DNA from: Zygnema cylindricum
Taxonomy: Eukaryota; Streptophyta; Zygnematophyceae; Zygnematales; Zygnemataceae
Assembly (NCBI GenBank): GCA_037447655.1
Contig: JBBHKE010001613.1
Location: 126,001-166,775 of the forward strand
Reading direction: 5' to 3'
DNA length: 40,775 bases
The translations under genes were made by a program, and so were the position numbers. This document shows, piece by piece, positions 33,306 through 40,775 of the stretch; the stretch's first letter is position 1, and each line of letters begins with the position of its first letter. The notes beneath the pieces are model-generated. The model searched no databases and was not told the origin of the DNA. It saw only the letters and a list, made by a program, of their open reading frames with translations.

Positions 33306-36300
33306 AAATTATGCTTGTGCTTTTTGCGAGCAAAAAATTTCACCGATAAAAAAGTGACGAAAATATATTATGCGAAATTTAATATTTTTAGCGAATTTTT
33401 CAACTACCCGAATATGAATGCTGAATATTAGAATTTACAAATATACAAATAACGACTGTGGTGAGTGTGGTTTAAACTTGGAAGGATAAATTTCCAAAAC
33501 CACTTTCTTAGTTTAAGGTAATCATACGGGTTGACTTTGAAGGTAAGTGTAAAGTATATTTAGGAGTTTTAACTTTTAAATATAAACTGAAAAGTAGTTA
33601 TAAAGGTTTTAGCTTTAACAGAAGAGTTTGAAGAACTTGTAAAGGTTTAAACTTTAACGTAAGAAATTAAAAAACAATTTAAGGTTTAAAGTTTAATGTA
33701 CGAGTTTAAAGTATTTTATTGCTCTTAAAAGTACCTAAAACTCACCATTTCCTCTAAAACAAAGGGAGAAGGTAGTGATTTTATTGGTGGACCCCATTTT
33801 TTGTCCATTTGGCCCCATACAAAAGTTCTGAGTCAGAAAAGGAGAAAGGACAAAAAAACAAATGAGGAAATACAAACAACAATTTAATTTATACTTTGTT
33901 TTTTAATTGCAAAAGGGAAGAGCTTAAGCACCTACAAAAAAGCATTAAAAAATGCACAAATTGATTTTAATTAGAAAATTAAATAAACGGAATCCCAAGG
34001 TTTAAAAAAAAGGAAAGAAAAAAAAGGGATTAAAAAAGGGGAAAGACAAAAAAACATGCTATATGTTAAATTCACACTTCCAGATCCGTCGAAGCAATAA
34101 AAACCACTCTTCTCAAAAACCGAAAACAATACTTTGCAAAGTTTCCAACAGAAATAAGTACAAAAACTCGAACAAGAATTGGTACAATCCCTAAAAAATG
34201 GACATAAAAAAGTACGGCTCTACAATAACTGTTTTTAAAATAAGTACAACTCTCCAAAATCAGAACAAAGAATCAGTACAATTTGCAAAAAATCAACAAA
34301 GATCAAGTATGAATAAGTACAACTCCCGAAACCGAAAGAAGAATCAGTATACCACTTTGAAATTGAACAAAGTTGAACAAAATTGACCTAAGTATCAGTA
34401 CAAATTTCTCACCCGATTTCCTCAATTTCCTCGAGAGCCGATTTTCCCTCCATTGTCACTCTAACAATCGGTCTCTCCCACACATTTAGTGTGGAATCCG
34501 GAACTTCTTCTCTTAAAGATAAACTTTTCCAAACTTCTAAAGGAACTTTTTCGCTTTCTTTTCGACGATTATTTCTTTCGAAAGCGACGATCGGATTTAC
34601 GGAAACGGAAACAACCATGAAAGCCGTTCCGTCTGACGAAACAAGGAGGGAGGGAGGGAGGGAGGGAGGGAAGGAGGGAGGGGGAGGGGGAAGGGAGGGG
34701 GAGGCAAAAGGAGAAGTTTCAGTTCTTTGTTTTCTTTTCGTAATATGTCAAAAGTGTACATCACAATGCTTTAGCTTGTCATAAATGGACTGATTGCAAG
34801 GCAGTATAATTAACAAATGATACGTTAAAACGCGACTTTGGATTGGAGGTTTGCCTCTTTTAAGAAACATTTTTTGAATAGTGCAATCTTCAAATAGTTT
34901 TTCGATCCATTTTTCATCGCTATTTAAAAAAGCAAATTTACAATCCCTATTACCATTTTCCAATCCACACTAATTTCGACCCCTTATTTTATCCAAAATC
35001 AGATGCATTCTACTCTAACACAATTTTAAACCAAATATTTTTACACAATTCACTCTAAAAAACTCTAAAAACAGCAAATGAGACTCTAAACCATAAATAG
35101 TGTGGATCGCATAAAATGGTCATGGATCTATGCATTTTTTGAAGTCCTTTTCTTTTTATTCAAAATGTTAACTTCACTTCAGTATATAGTTCTTTTAATA
35201 CTTTTTAATTCCTTTCCGTGTTTTTTAATTGTTTCTAGGGTTTTAAAGAAAGTTCACGGTACCAACGTTTCTGAGCCAATCGGAAGACGTCACGTCGCAT
35301 ACTTCTCAAATGCATCGTGTCGTCGAGGAGGAGGAGAAGTCTCCGTCCTAAACATCGAAAAATCGGAAAAAAAAATGGATTTTAAGAAGAGTCCGAAAAA
35401 TGGTCAAACAATTTACAATTGTAACAAAAAAGACAAAGAACCTAACCATTTCTTTTTCTCCTTTCCATAACTCGAGTGTTGCGATCTAAAAAAAATCAAA
35501 AACTTCTAAAAACTCATTCTTTTGATCCAATTCCAATTTCACGATTTTTACGGTTGTTATAAACAAAAATTGGAATACCAACTACAAGTTTTTCACCCAA
35601 AAACAAGCGGAAAAAACAAAAAAGAAGAAAGGTACAGACAAAAAATTAAATCCTTCAAGTCACTCAGACCCTTGGAAAAGTGAAAATATAATGGTTTTAA
35701 CCTCAAACCTTAAACAGTCATTTCAATGATTCTAAAACTCAAAACCTAAAACCTAAATCCTTAAGCTAAACCTAAACCTAAAACTTAAAACCTGAAACCT
35801 CAACCTAAAACTAAACCTAAAGCTTAAAATTTAGAACTTAAAGCCAAGAACCTAAAAAAAGGGAAGCCACTTGACCCTTAGAAAAGTGAAAATTGCAATG
35901 AAGCCTTAAAACAAAACTTAATGAATTCGATTAATTAATTTAGTTCTAAAATCCTAAAAACCTAAAACAGGGATGCCACGTGGCAGCTCACCAGAGGAAG
36001 GCCTCTCATTGGTCAGAAGATTCTCAGCCTCTCCAAGCGCCAGCTGGCGCCCCGACTGAGCTCACCCCTCATCCCCCGATTTCACGAGAATGAGAGGGAG
36101 GGAGGGGGGGAGGGAGGGGGTGAGGGAGCAGGAGGAAGGGCAGGAAGATGGGGGGGGGAAGAGGAAGGGAGAGGGAGAGGACGAGGGAGGGATAGATGGG
36201 AGAACGAAGTATGTGGAAGAGGGGTAGAGAGAGAGGGGAAAAAGGGGAAGAGGAGGAGGATAGATTCCATGGCGATACCTTCCACAGAGAGGGATCAAAA

Positions 36301-36936
36301 TCTCCTTCTGACTTCCTCTCATGTTGCTCGGCATCGCTGGACTCCACACTATTTATCACTCCTTTTTGTCTTATTCGAGTGAAGTCGTCGAAGCAGATGT
36401 GGACAGCTTCGACATCTAGAGAACCTTACAGAGAAAAAAAGAAAAAAAAGGGGGCAGAAATACTAAAAAAAAAGGGAGAGAGAGGGATGTGATAATCGAA
36501 CAAGTGCGTCCTTAAGATTTTATTATTATTATTTTTTTTTATTATTTTCGAGTTTAAAAGATGTTACATTTCGAACATTTTATCGTCATACGCGAATATA
36601 TGTTTTAAACCCTAAAGCCAAACACACCATACAAAAAAAAAAAAAAAAAAAAAAAAAAAAACACAGACATAGATCGAATCATAGCCTCCCTTACGAGAAC
36701 AGTAAAATCTACTCCCATTGACACGTGTCCTCAGTTATCTGCAACTGTACACTGCACATGGAAAAAAAAAAAACAAGCAAACAAACAAAAAACAACAAAA
36801 ACAAAATCTCACCAGATTGATGAAGCGCTGCCACGTGGCGGCAAATAATCCGAGCCAGGGTCGTCTTCCCGGCGCCTGGCAGGCCACAGAATACTGCCAC
36901 GCAGGCAGTTGCACGGACGTCTCCGCCGTCTGCCAT
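32300..36936 (-). CDS. PSTK: L-seryl-tRNA(Sec) kinase-like protein (PSTK family), 8 exons
   Basis: PSTK phosphorylates Ser-tRNA(Sec) in the archaeal/eukaryotic selenocysteine route; the role of plant-type homologues is unclear. Minus-strand exons: 36813-36936, 36279-36415, 35992-36055, 35267-35347, 34413-34632, 33746-33827, 32859-32961, 32300-32559. Phases agree throughout and the product is 356 residues, close to animal PSTK length. The start ATG at 36936 puts the P-loop GLPGAGKTT at 18-26; an upstream in-frame Met at 37065 is possible. ICFDDF (48-53) matches the PSTK DD motif. LLDDTMHLRSMRRDVFRLAQK (116-135) fits the conserved DDNxYYxSMR region, with His and Leu replacing the usual Tyr pair. 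AFERNNRR (152-159) fits the xRNxxR lid, then REEVPDSTLNVWERP. DKWSRTILSQTLGK matches the PSTK C-terminal helix and separates it from the related KTI12 family. The last 11 residues come from an inserted MITE. Introns carry (CA)n and purine tracts. Confidence 0.88.
33173..33301 (+). repeat. (CA)n microsatellite
   Basis: Interrupted CACACA/CCCACA repeats of about 130 bp lie in PSTK-like intron 6. Confidence 0.95.
34645..34710 (+). repeat. (GGGA)n tract
   Basis: Near-perfect GGGA repeats that become GGGGGA. They lie in PSTK-like intron 4, just upstream (coding sense) of the exon 5 acceptor, so on the coding strand they form a strong pyrimidine tract. Confidence 0.92.
35740..35850 (+). repeat. 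Degenerate telomere-like CCTAAA repeats
   Basis: AACCTAAA/AAACCT words recur about a dozen times in PSTK-like intron 3. They resemble plant telomere (CCCTAAA) but are irregular; probably an interstitial low-complexity tract, not a telomere. Confidence 0.5.
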
Positions 36937-37495
36937 GTGGCGCCAGCCTGGTAGACGCACTATTTCTCCATACGAAGTCACGGCTGTCACGTACACCCTT
37001 TGATAAAGTTCAAAAAGTGCGGAAACGCATGGCTCGGAAAACACGCAGTCACGCATGCTACGCACATACTTCGAGATTATCAGAATGAAACGTACGGAGC
37101 CCGTAGATAAAAAGTGCGAAAACTCATGTTTATGCTATTTCCAATGACATCGTAGTATATGCCTAAATAAGTAAATATGCTTCAGAAAAACTGAAAAGTG
37201 AAAAACAAAAACTGAAAAAGTGAAAATTGTATGATACGCATATAATACGAGGTTACCAGATGTAGAGTTCGCCACACTTTTCATTGATTGCAAAGAACAG
37301 TGTCTTTCCATGCTGTCTGCCAGCTGTCAGTCAGCATTCAGTTTGTGATTTCATTTTCCGAACTCGTCACGAAGGATAGGTTCAATACTCCACGTGGCAA
37401 AGCTCCTGTCACTGACGCGTTGAAACCAAAAGAGTTTGTCGAGCGTTGAAGGGTGTTCACGGTGTGGTGTCCTAAGATATTCTTTCGTCGCACTG
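36937..37495 (-). promoter_or_regulatory. Probable PSTK-like promoter and leader
   Basis: This lies upstream of the start codon up to the next transposon. An ACGT-core site, CCACGTGGC, lies at about 37391-37399, with other ACGT cores around. No TATA box stands out. Core promoter position is not determined. Confidence 0.35.
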
Positions 37496-38200
37496 AGGGT
37501 GGACTTCCATTAGGCGTCTCAGTAATTGTACGGAAAATTTTACTGAAAGGCGTGCCTTCCATTAGGTCGCGACAGTAAACCACTTTTTATTTGCGTGGCA
37601 CAATCTGGTTGTAACACGTAGGCTAATATTAGATGCATAAAATCTTGAAAGAATCTTAGAATGCAAAGTTTGAACGCAATATCTGTACGATCGGAGGTAA
37701 TATCTGTACCCACGGAGGAAATATCTGTACCGTCGGAGGTAACTAATGACTCGTGCATACGTCATTAAATGCACTACCCAAAATTTCAAAACGCAACGAC
37801 AAAAAGGCGGCGACAAACTTTGTTGGTGGGAGCGTGACAGGCTAATTTCGGCAGATTCGCAGCCACCCTGGCGGAACCCACGTGGCCCATGCGACGTGTA
37901 CGCACATATGCGCGCGCTCCTCGTGGATTTTTTTTATCTTTTCCACGCGGCCTATTTTTACACGTTCTGTATTCGAGAACTGTCCTCCTTGTGCACGGTC
38001 TTAACAAACTGTAGGGTTGGTGACGTGGCGTCTCGGATAAAAAGTGTAATAGAATCCGACGGTCCTAATTCACGCCTCAACATTGGACATTTTTCTGTAA
38101 TGTTGTTTTCCTTGGAAAAAAAAAAAATCTGTACGAACCTGTCGAAACGGTACGACCGTCAGTAAAAAACCATACTTTTTCGCTAATGGAAGTCCACCCT
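37496..38200. mobile_element. GTACGG-rich TIR element, 705 bp
   Basis: Ends are AGGGTGGACTTCCATTAGGC and its near-perfect inverted copy CGCTAATGGAAGTCCACCCT. Terminal blocks match the copy at 26981-27687. Inside, a 21-22 bp unit (ATATCTGTACGATCGGAGGT) is repeated three times at 37679-37742. A clear target duplication was not found. Confidence 0.82.
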
Positions 38201-38484
38201 GAAAAGTGAAAACTGCGTGGCCTTTTTTTCGAACGTCCATGTCTTTCTTGTCCGCGAATCGGCGTCGGCACTTGGCAGGATGATTCACGCTTTTCGTACG
38301 CTTCAGCATTCTAAAAACAACATTATAGATACGCTGTCATGGACACGCGTCCACTTGTGGACAAGCGAGAAGGAAACGGCTTCGGAGGGAGATTTTTCGA
38401 CAAGATCGATGGGGGAACGGCGACAGCTGGGCTCCACATGATGACGTGGCAAAGTTAATGGCATCGAAAACACGAGTGGACGTA

Positions 38485-38678
38485 CTATAGTGTTACTAAT
38501 TTTTTCGCCATTTAAAACATTTTTTCTTCGTACACACACGTGCGATTGAGACCGCCAGTCGGAAGGTGAGAATCTTGGCTTTCAACCGCAACCGTCAGAT
38601 CCATAATCGGACATGCGTGTACGGAGAAAAGATGTTTTATGCGGCAATAGACATCAACTCTAATAGCGATACACGGTG
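38485..38678. mobile_element. TA-flanked MITE, first of two adjacent relatives
   Basis: The right end, read inward, is CACCGTGTATCGCTATTAG, followed outward by TA at 38679-38680. The left end is diverged (CTATAGTGTTACTAATT, approximate boundary). Subterminal arms TTCGCCATTTAAAACATT and, inverted, AACATCTTTTCTCCGTACAC-like sequence show the foldback structure. Confidence 0.6.
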
Positions 38679-38700
38679 TAAACTACAGTACAGTATAGTA

Positions 38701-38921
38701 CACCAGGTATCGCTACAAGTGATAATTATTTTTTTCGCCAATTCCGTACATTGTTTCTCCGTGCACACACAACCAATTATCGATTGGAACCACCAATAAT
38801 TGGAAGATGAGAATATTGGCTTTAAATCGCAACCGTCAAATTAACAATCCGGGGAGTGTGCACGGAGAAAGATGTTTGAAAAGTGGCGAAAAAACATGAG
38901 AGCTAATAGCGATACACGGCG
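38701..38921. mobile_element. TA-flanked MITE, second of two adjacent relatives
   Basis: A 221-bp element lies between TA (38699-38700) and TA (38922-38923). The left end is CACCAGGTATCGCTACAAGT; the right end, inverted, is CGCCGTGTATCGCTATTAGC. Subterminal arms match (CTCCGTGCACAC at the left and GTGCACGGAG at the right). The centre, with GCTTTAAATCGCAACCGTCA, matches GCTTTCAACCGCAACCGTCA in the first copy. Confidence 0.7.
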
Positions 38922-38923
38922 TA

Positions 38924-40775
38924 GTCACGCGTGACGATTTTACGCCTACGTGTACAAAGATGGACGGTCAAACTAAGAGCACTAAACGACAAAAAATTAC
39001 AGGATAGGTGAAAGTCCGAAACCCTAATTTCAAATTTTGCTTTTAAGAGCAATACAGTGAATGTTAAATTGACTTCATTTTTTTTCTCAAACTTGGAATT
39101 TTGTTTTAAACATCAATTTTAACTTCAAGTCTACGTTTTTCAACGCAGTTGAGCTTTTTTGGATTTTGTTTTTTTTTTTCATTTGTGATTGGAAAATTTA
39201 TTCCTCTGATGTAAGTTTTTTTTTTTTGTTTTAGCAATTTAGCATATTTCCGGATAATTACTGAAATTGTAAGACAAACAAAAGACACATTAAAAAAATA
39301 AAAACATTTAAAAAAAATGGGATGTGGGTATCAGTTTTTGAAATTTTTGGTCTAAATTATTGGAGATGTCTTTTCATTTATTTATTGTTGTTATTATTGT
39401 CATCTACCTTATTTTGTTTTATTTTATTTTATTGTATTATATTTTTATTTTATTTAGAATATATGGATGTGGTAATCAGTTCTTGAAATTGTGCTCTAGA
39501 TGATTGCAGCCTTGTTTTTTGTTTTTTGTGTTTTTGTGTTTTTTTTTTTTTTTGTTAGTCTTTCAAGAGATTTTGGGGAAAATATATTTAGAATCAATTA
39601 AACAAAATTAGCTCAAATTTTTAATTTTGACAATTAAATTAAATGTATTGTACTAAATGACATTTTTATTTTTTTGCAGTTTAACGAGAGGATGTGAAAA
39701 ATATTTCGAAACATTTTCTGTTTGGTGTAAAAGTTGAAAAAAAAAGACAAAAGAAAATCTTAAAACAACGGAAAAATTTGACGTAAAATTCATAAGTGCA
39801 AAATATTGAAAAAAAAACAAAGTACCAAAACTACTAGCAGGAAGTTTTGCGAACAAGGGAATTTTCGGAAATAAAAAAATTTGTGCAAAAATTTCCGCAA
39901 AAAGTTGTCGACAATTATTTGCAAAAAGTAACTTGTGAAAAGAATTATCAGAAAATTTGTGAAATATATTTTGCTTCGCGAAATATTTGTCGAAAAAAAA
40001 CGTAAAAAACCTGTGAAAAAGACCGCCAAATATTTTGTGAAAAAACTGTGAAAATTTTGTAAAAAAGTTTTGAAAAAAAAAATTGCAAAAAAAATGTCTC
40101 ACTGGATGTCATCTCTCGGTCCGAGATTGGCGATTTTGGGAGCTTTTAATGCAACAGTATATGTGACATATATCACAATAATTGAGGTACACCCCGTGCC
40201 ATGTCACCGTTATCCGTTGTTATATCACGACGACAATGTTTTGAATTGTTATTTTCTTGGTTTAGGTTTTGTTTGTCTTTATTATTTTTTGGTTCTTTGT
40301 TTGAATTTTTTTGTTTGTTTTTTTTGTTTTTTTTTTGTAACTAGGATTTTTTATGGCGTGTGATCGTCTTTTTGTCATTTAGCGGAATCTTTTGTAAATG
40401 GCGAGAAACCTAAAATTAATATTCAAAGTTAGGCATTAATAAGGTGTAGTTTTGTTGATAATTCAATGAGAATTTCTTGTTTTAAAATTTAAAGGTTTTG
40501 GCGTAGGCATGGAGTGAAGGAGAAGGAGAGAATTTATTTGGCATACGTACAAACCAGGAGGGGGAGAGGGAGAGGGAGGGGGAGAGGGAGGGGGCGGGGA
40601 AAGGAAAAGGAGAGGGTGTGACGTTGAGAAAGGATTTAAGGAGACTCCATCATGTTTATAAACATCTTCTTTCGTTTTTTTAAACTAAGTTCCATGCTGT
40701 TTTATTTAGGTTTTTTAACCATAAACCTACTTTATAGCTGTAAGGGTGCACCATATTTAGCGTGGATTAGCTGAT
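38924..40775. other. Right end of window, no gene recognised
   Basis: This is AT-rich sequence with T-tracts. At about 39700-40090, degenerate GTGAAAAAATTTGCGAAA-like units dominate and create meaningless open frames. A GGGAGA tract lies at 40555-40618. A short frame at 40094-40186 is discussed under rejected items. Confidence 0.45.

Noticed and set aside
36062-36359. Ser/Pro-rich minus-strand open frames
   Set aside because: Only the first part (36279-36359) is real, as PSTK-like exon 2. The rest reads through the intron's pyrimidine tract.
32300-36936. Alternative assignment of the PSTK-like gene to KTI12/DRL1
   Set aside because: KTI12 is related, but the SMR after the DD pair, the RNxxR lid and the C-terminal SQT-containing helix fit PSTK better.
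39653-40102. Phe-rich minus-strand open frame
   Set aside because: It comes from degenerate GTGAAAAAATTTGCGAAA-like repeats.
40070-40363. Plus-strand frame with MSHWMSSLGPRLAILGAFNA at 40094, possibly a first exon
   Set aside because: A GTACAC donor after IIE is possible, but I recognise no family and it lies in repetitive AT-rich DNA near the window edge, so it is unsupported.

Overview
The window is nuclear DNA from a plant-type eukaryote: genes are split by GT-AG introns, the flanks are AT-rich and full of low-complexity tracts, and many small DNA transposons are present. Protein content fits the green lineage: a two-component hybrid histidine kinase, a selenoprotein O ending in the plant-style Cys-Ser-Ser, a secreted fasciclin-domain protein, and an L-seryl-tRNA(Sec) kinase-like protein. 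A bryophyte or streptophyte alga is a reasonable guess, but I cannot name the species from sequence alone.

Four genes can be supported by joining exons whose reading phases agree. (1) The 3' end of a hybrid histidine kinase on the plus strand (to 1971). (2) A complete eight-exon SelO gene on the minus strand (19181 to 7404, predicted 613 residues). (3) A two-exon fasciclin-domain gene on the plus strand (29781-30800, 192 residues). (4) A complete eight-exon PSTK-like gene on the minus strand (36936 to 32300, 356 residues), tail to tail with the fasciclin gene.

The rest is largely mobile-element debris. A degenerate non-LTR retrotransposon lies at about 4.0-6.25 kb. A decayed Ty1/copia pol lies antisense inside SelO intron 2. 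A hAT-type element with a perfect 8-bp duplication sits just upstream of SelO. From 22.8 to 28.3 kb there is a nested stack: a foldback element carrying a TA-flanked element, which itself carries a hAT element, with another hAT element and a pair of nested elements of a GTACGG-rich family on either side. Further copies of the GTACGG-rich and TA-flanked families lie at 37.5-38.9 kb.

The most notable points are these. A 217-bp TA-flanked MITE has inserted at the very end of the PSTK-like coding region and now encodes its last 11 residues and stop codon. Two genes of selenium-linked families, SelO and PSTK-like, lie 13 kb apart on the same strand in a lineage type generally thought to lack selenocysteine. 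The SelO exon 7 splice-acceptor region has been copied about four times in tandem. All gene models come from reading the sequence by eye, with no transcript data or database searches.
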